Origin: Flavobacteriales bacterium
GTDB lineage: Bacteria > Bacteroidota > Bacteroidia > Flavobacteriales_F > PHOS-HE28
Reading direction: 5' to 3'
DNA length: 64,000 nucleotides
NCBI GenBank assembly: GCA_020635695.1
Contig: JACJZH010000005.1
Location: 194,515 to 258,514 of the forward strand
The notes below the pieces were generated by a model. The model saw only the letters and a list, made by a program, of their open reading frames with translations, was not told the origin of the DNA and did not search any database. Both the position numbers and the translations under genes were made by a program. The stretch's first letter is position 1; each line of letters opens with the position of its first letter. This document shows positions 50,512 to 59,330 of the stretch, piece after piece.

Positions 50512-53500
50512 ATGTTGAACAAGCTCATCACCTACTTCCTGAACAACCGGCTGGTGACGCTGTTGCTGCTGGCCGTGCTGGTGGGCTGGGGCATCATCAC
50601 CGCGCCCTTTGGCTGGCAGGTGGACCCGCTGCCTTCCGACCCGGTGCCGGTGGATGCCATCCCCGATATCGGCGAGAACCAGCAGATCGTGTTCAGCAAC
50701 TGGGCCGGCCGTTCCCCGCAGGACATCGAGGACCAGGTGACCTACCCGCTCACCACCGCGCTGCTGGGCATCCCCGGCGTGAAGTCGATCCGGAGCACTT
50801 CGATGTTCGGCTTCTCGAGCATCTATGTCCTGTTCGACGAGGACGTGGAGTTCTACTGGTCGCGTTCACGGATCCTGGAGAAGATCAACGCGCTGCCTTC
50901 AGGGTTGCTACCCGAAGGCGTTCAACCCGCGCTCGGGCCGGATGCCACGGCGCTCGGGCAGGTGTACTGGTACACCCTGGAGGGCCGCGATCCCGATGGC
51001 CGGGTCACCGGAGGCTGGGACCTGGACGAGCTTCGCAGCGTTCAGGACTTCCAGGTGAAGTACGCGCTGAACGGGGTGGAGGGGGTGAGCGAAGTGGCCT
51101 CCATCGGAGGCATGGTGCGGGAGTACCAGGTGGACGTGGACCCCGAGGCGCTGAAGGCCTTCGGCATCGGCATCCACCAGGTGATGCAGGCCGTGCGGAA
51201 CAGCAACCGCGATGCCGGCGCCAAGACCATTGAGGTGAACCAGGTGGAGTACCTCGTACGCGGCCTCGGGTACATCCGCTCCGTGGAGGACCTGGAACAG
51301 GCGGTGGTGGCCGTGAACGACAACGTGCCGCTCCGCATCAGGGACGTGGCGCGGGTGACCCTTGGACCCGCCACCCGAAGGGGCCTGCTGGACAAGGGAG
51401 GGGCGGAGGTGAGCGGCGGGGTCGTGATCGCGCGCTATGGCGCGAACCCCTTGGCCACCATCCAGGCCGTCAAGGACAAGATCGCGGAGATCGCCCCGGG
51501 GCTGCCAAGCAAGGTGCTGGACGATGGCCGGGTAAGCCAGCTCACCATCGTGCCGTTCTACGACCGCACGCAGCTAATCCAGGAAACGCTCGGCACGCTG
51601 GAGGAGGCGCTTTCACTGGAGGTGCTCATCACCATCATCGTGATCCTGGTCATGGTGGCCGAGCTCCGCAGCTCCCTGGTCATCGCCTCCCTGCTGCCCC
51701 TGGCGGTGCTCCTGGTCTTCATCGCCATGCGCTATTTCCACGTGGACGCCAATATCGTGGCGCTCTCCGGCATCGTGATCGCCATCGGCACCATGGTGGA
51801 CCTGGGCATCATCCTCTCGGAGAACGTGGTGCGCCACCTGCGTGAGCAGGGTGTGGTCAAGGACCTGCGTCGCACCATCCAGGAGGCCGCGATCGAGGTG
51901 GCCCCGGCCATCGTGACCGCGGTTTCCACCACCATCGTCAGCTTCATCCCGGTATTCACCCTGGAAGCTGCTGAGGGCAAGCTGTTCCGTCCGCTGGCCT
52001 TCACCAAGACCTTCGCGCTCACCGGTTCCGTGCTGGTCACCTTGTTCCTCCTGCCCACCTTCATCCACCTGGTCTTCGGCATCGATGCCCGCCGGCGGGG
52101 TATGCGTTGGATGGTGCGGGGCGTGATGCTCGTCGGAGGCGCGTTCGCGTTCTGGAACGGATCGCTATGGGCAGGGATCACGCTGCTGGCGCTCCTGGCC
52201 ACCCATGTTCTGGTGGATCGCTTGAGTGGACGCGACACGCGGTGGCAGTACCTGCCGCTGGTGGTGGTGTTGCTAGCGGTGGTCTGGTTGCTGGCCGGGC
52301 TCTGGCGGCCCCTGGGGGTGGAGCGCTCACTGGTGCTGAACGTGGTGCTCGTCGGCCTCGCGATCGGAGCGATCCTGCTCTTCCTGTGGTCGTTGCAACG
52401 CTACTACCCCATGATCCTGGGCTGGTGCCTGCGGCACAAGACGTTGTTCCTTTCCATCCCTGCTGCGATCATTCTGTTCGGGCTGCTCATCTGGCAGGGA
52501 TCGGACAAGTTGCTTTCGCCGATCAAGGCAGGCGCACGAGCGATCGGCTGGGACATCGCGGACACGTCGCCATGGCGGGGTCTGGCCTCGGTCTTCCCCG
52601 GAGTGGGCCGGGAGTTCATGCCCGCACTGGACGAGGGCAGCTTCCTGCTGATGCCGACCTCCATGCCGCATGCCGGTGTGGAGCAGAACCACCGCGTGGT
52701 GCAGCAGCTGGACATGCGGGTGATGGCCATCCCCGAAGTGGAGCTGGTGGTGGGCAAGTTGGGGCGTGCTGAGACCGCCCTGGACCCAGCGCCCATCAGC
52801 ATGTACGAGAACATCATCAACTACCGACCCGAGTACGAGGTGGACGACAAGGGGCATCGCATCACCTTCCGCACGGACAGGCAGGGGCGCTTCATCCTAG
52901 CCGACGGCGACACCGTTTCGCAGGAGGACGCCCTCGTGGCCGGGTTCGACCGGGACCGGCTGGTGCCTGCCGAAAGGGGTCGCTATTTCCGCAACTGGCG
53001 CCCGCACATCCGGCGCACCGATGACATCTGGGCCGAGGTGGTCGCGGCCACTTCGCTTCCCGGGGTCACTTCCGCACCCAAGCTGCAGCCGATCGAGACC
53101 CGGCTGGTGATGCTGCAGACCGGCATGCGCGCACCCATGGGCATCAAGGTGTTCGGCCCGGACCTGCCCACCATTGAGCGTTTCGGCAGGGAGTTGGAGG
53201 GTGTGCTGAAGGAGGTCCCATCGGTGAAGGCCGAGGCCGTGTTCGCCGACCGGATCGTGGGCAAGCCCTACCTGCAGGTGCGGTGGGACCGCGAGGCCAT
53301 CGCGCGCTACGGGCTCACCATCGAGGACCTGCAGCGCACCCTGGAGACCGCCATCGGTGGCATGGCCATCACCACCACCGTGGAGGGCCGGGAGCGCTAT
53401 CCCGTGCGGGTCCGTTATCCGCGGGAGCTGCGCGACGATCCCGACCAGCTGCGGCGCGTGCTGGTGCCGACGCCCACCGGTGTGCAGGTGCCCCTCGGCG

Positions 53501-54312
53501 AATTGGCGGACGTGGAGTACGAGCGTGGCCCCCAGATGATCCGTAGCGAGGACACCTTCCTCGTCGGCTACGTGCTCTTTGACAAGCGCAAGGGCGAGGC
53601 GGAGGTGGACGTCGTGCTCGATGCACAACGAGCCATCCAGGACCGCATCGACGATGGTTCCCTGAAGGTCCCGGCCGGGGTGAGCTACCGGTTCTCCGGC
53701 AGCTACGAGAACTCGCTCCGGGCCGAGAAGCGCCTGATGGTGGTGGTGCCGCTGGTGCTGTTGTCCATCTTCCTGATCCTCTATTTCCAGTTCCGCGCGG
53801 TGCCCACATCGCTCATGGTCTTCGCGGGTGTGGCGGTCGCTTTCTCGGGCGGGTTCATGCTCATCTGGCTCTACGGACAGGACTGGTTCATGAACGTCGA
53901 TCTCTTCGGGCGCTCCATGCGCGACCTTTTCCAGATCCACCCGGTGAACCTGAGCGTGGCGGTCTGGGTGGGCTTCATCGCTCTCTTCGGAGTGGCCACG
54001 GACGACGGCGTGCTGATGGCCACGTACCTGGACGATCAGTTCAGGAAGAGCACCCCCACGGATGTGGCCGCCGTGCGTGCGGCGGTGGTGAAGGCCGGGA
54101 TGAAACGGGTACGTCCCGCCATGATGACCACGGCGACCACGCTCATCGCACTGCTGCCCGTGCTCACGTCCACGGGCCGTGGTTCGGACATCATGGTCCC
54201 CATGGCCATCCCTTCGTTCGGCGGGATGGTCGTTGCCAGCATCACCATTTTCGTTGTTCCCGTGCTCTATTGTGCCCGCATGGAACGGCGGCTGAAGGAC
54301 CAGCGACCATGA
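50512..54312 (+). CDS. cusA: CusA/CzcA-family heavy-metal RND permease, long form
   Basis: A 1266-residue proton-driven metal pump that takes Cu(I)/Ag(I) from the periplasm or the inner leaflet. The CusA signatures SYTVEEEP-type are replaced here by VYWYTLEGRDPDGR, and FQVKYALNGVEGVSEVASIGG, PVFTLEAAEGKLFRPLAFTK and MLQTGMRAPMGIKVFGPDL all match the Cus group. A roughly 110-residue insertion with about four hydrophobic helices (about residues 525-637) lies between helices 6 and 7, making it about 200 residues longer than E. coli CusA. The next gene overlaps its stop by 4 nt, and copA ends 45 nt upstream. Confidence 0.92.
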   Translation: MLNKLITYFLNNRLVTLLLLAVLVGWGIITAPFGWQVDPLPSDPVPVDAIPDIGENQQIVFSNWAGRSPQDIEDQVTYPLTTALLGIPGVKSIRSTSMFGFSSIYVLFDEDVEFYWSRSRILEKINALPSGLLPEGVQPALGPDATALGQVYWYTLEGRDPDGRVTGGWDLDELRSVQDFQVKYALNGVEGVSEVASIGGMVREYQVDVDPEALKAFGIGIHQVMQAVRNSNRDAGAKTIEVNQVEYLVRGLGYIRSVEDLEQAVVAVNDNVPLRIRDVARVTLGPATRRGLLDKGGAEVSGGVVIARYGANPLATIQAVKDKIAEIAPGLPSKVLDDGRVSQLTIVPFYDRTQLIQETLGTLEEALSLEVLITIIVILVMVAELRSSLVIASLLPLAVLLVFIAMRYFHVDANIVALSGIVIAIGTMVDLGIILSENVVRHLREQGVVKDLRRTIQEAAIEVAPAIVTAVSTTIVSFIPVFTLEAAEGKLFRPLAFTKTFALTGSVLVTLFLLPTFIHLVFGIDARRRGMRWMVRGVMLVGGAFAFWNGSLWAGITLLALLATHVLVDRLSGRDTRWQYLPLVVVLLAVVWLLAGLWRPLGVERSLVLNVVLVGLAIGAILLFLWSLQRYYPMILGWCLRHKTLFLSIPAAIILFGLLIWQGSDKLLSPIKAGARAIGWDIADTSPWRGLASVFPGVGREFMPALDEGSFLLMPTSMPHAGVEQNHRVVQQLDMRVMAIPEVELVVGKLGRAETALDPAPISMYENIINYRPEYEVDDKGHRITFRTDRQGRFILADGDTVSQEDALVAGFDRDRLVPAERGRYFRNWRPHIRRTDDIWAEVVAATSLPGVTSAPKLQPIETRLVMLQTGMRAPMGIKVFGPDLPTIERFGRELEGVLKEVPSVKAEAVFADRIVGKPYLQVRWDREAIARYGLTIEDLQRTLETAIGGMAITTTVEGRERYPVRVRYPRELRDDPDQLRRVLVPTPTGVQVPLGELADVEYERGPQMIRSEDTFLVGYVLFDKRKGEAEVDVVLDAQRAIQDRIDDGSLKVPAGVSYRFSGSYENSLRAEKRLMVVVPLVLLSIFLILYFQFRAVPTSLMVFAGVAVAFSGGFMLIWLYGQDWFMNVDLFGRSMRDLFQIHPVNLSVAVWVGFIALFGVATDDGVLMATYLDDQFRKSTPTDVAAVRAAVVKAGMKRVRPAMMTTATTLIALLPVLTSTGRGSDIMVPMAIPSFGGMVVASITIFVVPVLYCARMERRLKDQRP

Positions 54313-55532
54313 GAACGCTCCTGTTCATCCTTGGGACCCTGCCTGCCCTGGTGCTGCGTGCGCAATCACTGGACGAGCATCTTGAGCGGGCCATTGAGCT
54401 CAACCCCGGTCTGCAAGCGCGTTATGCCGAGTTCGAAGCGGCGCTCGTGCGTTCGGCCCAGGTACGTGGCCTGCCCGACCCCACGCTCTCCATCGGCTAT
54501 TTCATCAGTCCGGTGGAAACGCGTGTAGGCCCCCAGCGGGCACGCTTCTCCCTCACGCAGATGTTCCCCTGGTTCGGAACGCTGGGCGCACAGGCCGAAG
54601 CGACCGACCTGTTGGCCGAGGCCAGGTACCAGGCCTTCCTGGAGGCGCGGAACGAGCTCGTCTACAAGGTGCGCATGGCCTACTATCCACTGCATGAACT
54701 GGACCGGGCGGTGGAACTGGAGCGCGCCGACCTCGAGATCCTGCGCAGCCATCAGGACCTGGCCCTCGCCCGTTTCGAGAGCGGGAAGGGGCGCATGGTG
54801 GATGTGCTGCGCACGGAGCTGGCGATCAACGAGGCGGAGGTGGACATCGCATTGTTGGAGGAACGCCGGGAACCCCTGCGGGTGGCTTTCGTCCGTACCG
54901 TCGGTTATGCCGAGGATGTGCCTGTGAGCACCCGCGACAGCCTGGGCCTCGTGGACCTGTCCCTGCTCAGGCCTGCGGACAGCCTGGCCATGGATCCCCG
55001 GCTCCACGAACTGGACCTGCGCATGGATGCGGCGTTGTCCCAGGCCGAGGCGGCCCGGCGCATGGGTGCTCCGCGAATGGGCATCGGTATCGACTACGTG
55101 GTAGTGGATGAGCGCACCGACATGGACCTCCCCGACAACGGCCGCGACGTGATCATGCCCATGTTCAGCGTGAGCCTGCCGATCTACCGCAGCAAGTACC
55201 GCAGCGGGGTGGAAGAGGCGGAAGCCTTGCAACGGAGCTACGAGCTGCTGCGTGTGCAGCGAGGGAACGACCTGGCAGCGGCCTACGAGACCGCCCGCTA
55301 CGAGGCCTACAAGGCCGCCCGCATGGCACAGCTCATGGATGCACAGGTCGCGGTGAACGAGCGGATCCTCGAACTGCTCCTGGCCGCCTACTCGGGCAAT
55401 GGCAGCGACTTCGAGGAAGTGCTGCGCACCCAGCAGCAGTTGCTGCGCCAGCGCCTCATGCGCCTTTCGGCCCTCCGCGAACACCATGCCGCCATCGCGC
55501 GGATCGACCTGCTCACCGCCAAACGACCGTGA
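54309..55532 (+). CDS. TolC-family outer-membrane protein (CusC-like)
   Basis: A 407-residue outer-membrane channel subunit for the Cus pump. Signal peptide MRTLLFILGTLPALVLRAQ, then two OEP repeats (about residues 25-210 and 225-400) with helical segments such as DEHLERAIELNPGLQARYAE. There is no lipobox, unlike E. coli CusC, so it is not lipid-anchored. The start ATG 54309 overlaps the cusA stop (ATGA). The stop likewise overlaps a GTGA that could begin the next gene. Confidence 0.88.
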   Translation: MRTLLFILGTLPALVLRAQSLDEHLERAIELNPGLQARYAEFEAALVRSAQVRGLPDPTLSIGYFISPVETRVGPQRARFSLTQMFPWFGTLGAQAEATDLLAEARYQAFLEARNELVYKVRMAYYPLHELDRAVELERADLEILRSHQDLALARFESGKGRMVDVLRTELAINEAEVDIALLEERREPLRVAFVRTVGYAEDVPVSTRDSLGLVDLSLLRPADSLAMDPRLHELDLRMDAALSQAEAARRMGAPRMGIGIDYVVVDERTDMDLPDNGRDVIMPMFSVSLPIYRSKYRSGVEEAEALQRSYELLRVQRGNDLAAAYETARYEAYKAARMAQLMDAQVAVNERILELLLAAYSGNGSDFEEVLRTQQQLLRQRLMRLSALREHHAAIARIDLLTAKRP

Positions 55533-55558
55533 ACTTGAACACCAACAACCCTACGACC

Positions 55559-55813
55559 ATGAGAGCGCACTACCTGCCCACCGCTTTCATCGCCTTCGCG
55601 TTGTTCACCCTCGCCGCATGCGGCGGGGGTGAGCCACCTGCCGAGCGGACCAACACCACGCAGCAGACCGACGCACCGCATGCGACCGGGACACATGAGC
55701 ACCACGACCATGCCCACTACCAGTGCCCGATGAAATGCGAAGGCGACAAGACCTACGAGGAACCAGGTACCTGCCCTGTCTGCAAGATGGACCTGGCGGA
55801 AGTGAAGGAGTAA
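55559..55813 (+). CDS. Lipoprotein with a heavy-metal-binding domain (HMBD)
   Basis: An 84-residue lipoprotein. MRAHYLPTAFIAFALFTLAA leads to a lipobox Cys (C21) and Gly-rich linker. A His-rich segment (HEHHDHAHY) is followed by YQCPMKCEGDKTYEEPGTCP, then VCKMDLAEV, which is the HMBD pattern (YxCPM...PGxCPxCxM). The Met/Cys/His set suits Cu(I). It takes the place of CusF as periplasmic metal carrier or donor to the adaptor, by inference. A GTG at 55529 overlapping the CusC stop would add ten residues; the lipobox start at ATG 55559 is preferred. Confidence 0.82.
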   Translation: MRAHYLPTAFIAFALFTLAACGGGEPPAERTNTTQQTDAPHATGTHEHHDHAHYQCPMKCEGDKTYEEPGTCPVCKMDLAEVKE

Positions 55814-55826
55814 CGAACCACCTCGC

Positions 55827-57425
55827 ATGATGCGCCTACCTGACCTCATCCTCCGTTATCGCGTACCGCTGCTCGTCATCGGCGCGCTCGCCATGGGCTT
55901 GCTGCTCGGCCGGGTCCTGTTCCGTCAGGCCGGTCAGGAGGCGCAGCATCAACTGTCCCACGAGCAGGCCACGGTGTGGACCTGCTCCATGCATCCCCAG
56001 ATCCGGATGAACGAGCCCGGCAAGTGCCCCATCTGTGGCATGGACCTGATCCCCGTGGGTTCCCAGGGGAGTGCAGAGATGGATCCGATGGCGGTGCATC
56101 TGGGTGAGGAGGCGATGGCCCTGGCCAACGTGCGTACCATGCAGGTGGGGGCCGGATCGGTGGAGGGCACCTTGCGCCTCACCGGTCGTGTGCAGGCCGA
56201 TGAACGACGGGTGTACGCCCAGAGCGCGCACGTGGCTGGCCGTGTCGAAGAACTGCTGGTTGATTTCACCGGCGAGCGGGTAGCCATCGGTCGTCCCATT
56301 GCCGTCCTTTACGCCCCGGAACTCGTGACCGCGGAGGAGGAGTTGCTGCAGGCCCACCGGACCCGCGAATCACAGCCCGCGTTGTACCAGGCCGCACGGG
56401 CCAAGTTGAGGAACTGGAAACTGAGCGATGCACAGATCGATGCCCTCGTGACGACCGGGGTGGCTGACGGCCGCCTGACGATCCATGCGGACGTGGGAGG
56501 AGTGGTGCTGGAGAAGCGCGCCGCCTTGGGCGACTACCTGGATCGCGGGGAGGAGATCTACCGCATTGCCGACCTGTCCAAGGTCTGGGTGCTGTTCGAC
56601 GTCTACGAAAGTGACCTGGCCCATGTCCGTGTCGGGACCGATCTGGCATTCACGGTGCGCTCGCTACCCGGCCGCTCCTTCACGGGGACGGTCACCTTCG
56701 TGGATCCCATCGTGGATCCCAAGACCCGTGTGGCCAGGGCCCGCGTGGAGGTGCCCGATCCGAAGGGTACTATGCGGCCGGGCATGTTCGCCACGGGCAC
56801 CGTTCAGTTGGAGCGGTCACGGGGCGACTCCGGGATCGTGGTGCCGAAGTCCGCCGTGCTGTGGACGGGCGAGCGCTCGGTGGTGTACGTGAAGGACCCG
56901 GGTGCGGAGCAGGGGTCGTTCCGGTTGCGCGAGGTCAGGCTCGGTCCCTCGCTGGGGGAGCATCAGGTGATCACCTCCGGGTTGCGGCCCGGTGAGGAGG
57001 TGGTGGTGAACGGCACCTTCACCGTGGATGCGGCAGCACAGCTCAATGGTGTGCCCAGCATGATGTCCCCGGAAGGCGGGCCGGCACCTGCGGGACACCA
57101 ACATGGCGGATCTACTGGATCGGCGGCCACCGGGGGGGCGGTGCACGAAGCGCACGGGGCGAAGGAGATCAGCTTGCAGGTTTCAGGGAACTGCGAGATG
57201 TGCAAGGCGCGCATCGAGAAGGCCGCCCGTGCAGTAGCGGGCGTCCATGCCGCGACCTGGGACGTGGATCGGAAGACCCTCACGGCCCACATCGACCCTG
57301 CGGTGACCGACCGCACCGAGGTCTCCAAAGCCATTTCCGGGGCAGGCCATGATACCGAGCTCGACCAGGCTGACGACACGGTCTATGACGACCTGCCGGC
57401 CTGCTGCCTGTATCGCGGAGAATAG
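55827..57425 (+). CDS. cusB: CusB-like RND adaptor with N-terminal HMBD and C-terminal HMA domain
   Basis: A 532-residue adaptor linking CusA to the outer-membrane channel. The N-terminal helix is at residues 7-29. The HMBD (VWTCSMHPQIRMNEPGKCPI, then CGMDLIP) is at about residues 50-78. Lipoyl/hairpin and beta-barrel domains follow, with ADLSKVWVLFDVYESDLAHV and RVARARVEVPDPKGTMRPGM. A Gly/His-rich linker near residues 410-445 leads to a C-terminal HMA domain with GNCEMCKARIEKAA and ending DLPACCLYRG. The fusion gives it two independent metal sites, consistent with receiving Cu(I) and handing it on. It starts 13 nt after the HMBD lipoprotein gene. Confidence 0.9.
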   Translation: MMRLPDLILRYRVPLLVIGALAMGLLLGRVLFRQAGQEAQHQLSHEQATVWTCSMHPQIRMNEPGKCPICGMDLIPVGSQGSAEMDPMAVHLGEEAMALANVRTMQVGAGSVEGTLRLTGRVQADERRVYAQSAHVAGRVEELLVDFTGERVAIGRPIAVLYAPELVTAEEELLQAHRTRESQPALYQAARAKLRNWKLSDAQIDALVTTGVADGRLTIHADVGGVVLEKRAALGDYLDRGEEIYRIADLSKVWVLFDVYESDLAHVRVGTDLAFTVRSLPGRSFTGTVTFVDPIVDPKTRVARARVEVPDPKGTMRPGMFATGTVQLERSRGDSGIVVPKSAVLWTGERSVVYVKDPGAEQGSFRLREVRLGPSLGEHQVITSGLRPGEEVVVNGTFTVDAAAQLNGVPSMMSPEGGPAPAGHQHGGSTGSAATGGAVHEAHGAKEISLQVSGNCEMCKARIEKAARAVAGVHAATWDVDRKTLTAHIDPAVTDRTEVSKAISGAGHDTELDQADDTVYDDLPACCLYRGE

Positions 57426-57442
57426 CGTAGGGCCCCCACAAT

Positions 57443-57487
57443 GTGAGTTGGGTCATGTTCCAGTTGACCTGGCTCACCGCATTTTTG
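57443..57487 (+). terminator. Intrinsic terminator of the cus operon
   Basis: Arms GTGAGTTGGGTCA (57443-57455) and TGACCTGGCTCAC (57465-57477) form a 13-bp RNA stem with three central G-U pairs and a 9-nt loop. A run of five T (57482-57486) follows 4 nt after the stem. The G-U pairs indicate selection on RNA rather than on DNA symmetry. A CATTTTTG -7-like box at 57480-57487 coincides with the T-run. Confidence 0.7.
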
Positions 57488-57504
57488 GGGTCCATTAGCA
57501 CTGA

Positions 57505-59175
57505 ATGATGAAGGATCAAGTCGCGCTCTTGTTATTGCTGTCCGGACTCGGACTACAGGCGCAGAACTCACTGTACATCCCGCCCGTCCTGACCGGTACG
57601 ACGATCGGTCTAACTGTGGACGAAGGCACCCATGAATTCTATCCCGGCATGCCTGCACCGACCATCGGGTACAACGGTGACCTTCTCGGTCCCACCCTGT
57701 TCCTGGCCGCTGGCAGCCAGGTGCAGTTCACGGTGCAGAACGACCTGGCGGATACCACCACGGTGCACTGGCATGGCCTGCATGTGGCCCCCCAGAACGA
57801 CGGTGGCCCTCATTCGGCCATCCTTCCAGGGGGCACGTGGTCGCCGTCCTTCACGATCATGGACAAGGCGGGCACCTATTGGTACCACCCCCACCCGCAT
57901 GGCAAGACCATGGAGCAGGTGCTGAAGGGGGCCGCCGGCATGATCATCGTCGGGGACGCAGAGGAGGCCATGCTGCCCCTACCGCGCACCTACGGGGTCG
58001 ATGACATCCCCCTGGTCCTTCAGTTCAAGGGGATCGATGCCCAGGGTCAGCTGATCATGAACGATGAGGTGGATAACGAGGTCCTCGTGAACGGATCGAT
58101 CCTGCCGGATGCGGAGCTTCCTGCACAGGTCGTACGTCTGCGTCTGCTCAATGGCAGCAGCATGCGCACCTTCCGGTTGGGGACCACCGCTGGCGTTCCC
58201 ATGCAGATGATCGCCTCGGACGCCGGACTACTGGACGCGCCGCTCTCCCTGAACCGACTGGACCTGAGCCCCGGTGAGCGTGCGGAAGTGCTGCTGGACC
58301 TGTCGGGCATGAACGGGACCAGCTTCCAGCTCATGAGCTATGGCAACGAACTGCCTCAGGGCGTGATGGGCGGCCCGCCGGGCATGATGCTGCCTGCCGC
58401 ACCGGTGGACAACACCACCCTGACGCTCCTGAACGTGAACGTGATCGCCCCCACGCCGGACGCGGTGACCATCGTACCCTCCCAGCTCACCACCAATGTG
58501 GCGTGGGACGAGGCGGATGCGAGCCAGACCATCAACCTGAGTCTGATGAGCCTGCCGATGATGGGGAACAACTGGTTCATCAACAGCCTCAAGTACGACA
58601 TGATGCGGATCGATGAGACCGTCCAGTTGGGCAGTACCGTCGTATGGAACATCTCGAACAACAGCATGATGGCCCACCCCATCCACATCCACGGCGGGCA
58701 CTTCTACATCCTCGAAAAGGACGGTGCTCCACCACCGCCCCAGGAAGCCGGACGAAAGGACGTGGTGCTCGTGGAGGCCATGCGCACGGCCAAAGTGATC
58801 ATGAAGTACGAGGACTTCAGCGATCCCGTGGTGCCATACATGTACCACTGCCACATCCTGAGCCACGAGGACGATGGCATGATGGGCCAGTTCCTGGTGG
58901 AGGACGGGACCAATGGAATGAGCGAACAGGAGGAGGGAGGCCTCGTCGTGTTCCCCAACCCGGTGGAGGCCGGGGAACTGACGATCGCCTCGCAAGCGGG
59001 ATCGATCAGGTTCGTGCGAATCCTTGACCCTCTTGGGAAGGTCGTCCGGGAGCGGAACCCCAACGCAGCGGGTCCGGTGCAGCTTGACTTGGAAGGATTT
59101 TCTCCGGGCCCCTATCTCGTGCAGATCACAGGGGCAGATGGGGGACAGGTGGCGAGGCCCATTCTGATCCAGTAG
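57505..59175 (+). CDS. T9SS-exported multicopper oxidase
   Basis: A 556-residue laccase-like oxidase. The signal peptide is MMKDQVALLLLLSGLGLQAQ. The four copper segments are HWHGLH (H88), WYHPHPHGK, HPIHIHGGHF and YHCHILSHEDDGMM (H448, C449, H454). The first, second and fourth supply the trinuclear cluster, and Cys-His-Met of the last the type 1 site. Oxidation of Cu(I) to Cu(II), as in CueO, is the likely job. The final 75 residues (VFPNPVEAGELTIASQAGSI to the terminal PILIQ) are a T9SS type A domain, so it acts outside the cell, unlike periplasmic CueO. It is separated from cusB by the terminator. Confidence 0.93.
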   Translation: MMKDQVALLLLLSGLGLQAQNSLYIPPVLTGTTIGLTVDEGTHEFYPGMPAPTIGYNGDLLGPTLFLAAGSQVQFTVQNDLADTTTVHWHGLHVAPQNDGGPHSAILPGGTWSPSFTIMDKAGTYWYHPHPHGKTMEQVLKGAAGMIIVGDAEEAMLPLPRTYGVDDIPLVLQFKGIDAQGQLIMNDEVDNEVLVNGSILPDAELPAQVVRLRLLNGSSMRTFRLGTTAGVPMQMIASDAGLLDAPLSLNRLDLSPGERAEVLLDLSGMNGTSFQLMSYGNELPQGVMGGPPGMMLPAAPVDNTTLTLLNVNVIAPTPDAVTIVPSQLTTNVAWDEADASQTINLSLMSLPMMGNNWFINSLKYDMMRIDETVQLGSTVVWNISNNSMMAHPIHIHGGHFYILEKDGAPPPPQEAGRKDVVLVEAMRTAKVIMKYEDFSDPVVPYMYHCHILSHEDDGMMGQFLVEDGTNGMSEQEEGGLVVFPNPVEAGELTIASQAGSIRFVRILDPLGKVVRERNPNAAGPVQLDLEGFSPGPYLVQITGADGGQVARPILIQ

Positions 59176-59193
59176 GCCGGTTCCGTGCCTGCT

Positions 59194-59211
59194 GGCTCCT
59201 TGTTGGGAGCC
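59194..59211 (+). terminator. Short hairpin after the multicopper oxidase gene
   Basis: GGCTCC and GGAGCC pair around a 6-nt loop, 18 nt after the oxidase stop. There is no T-run, so this is a weak terminator candidate. Confidence 0.3.
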
Positions 59212-59298
59212 GATACATGGATGTGTCCATTGCCTAAGGGGTGGGTGCATAGGAAATTGGCGTACGGATCCCTTGTCATCCCGACCACCTCCGAAGGG

Positions 59299-59306
59299 TA
59301 TCTTCG
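59299..59306 (+). promoter_or_regulatory. -7 box TATCTTCG for clpP
   Basis: TATCTTCG ends 24 nt before ATG 59331. A TTG at 59273-59275 is 23 nt upstream, slightly long for a -33 element. Confidence 0.4.
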
Positions 59307-59330
59307 CCCACCTCAAGCCAAGCCTTCCCC

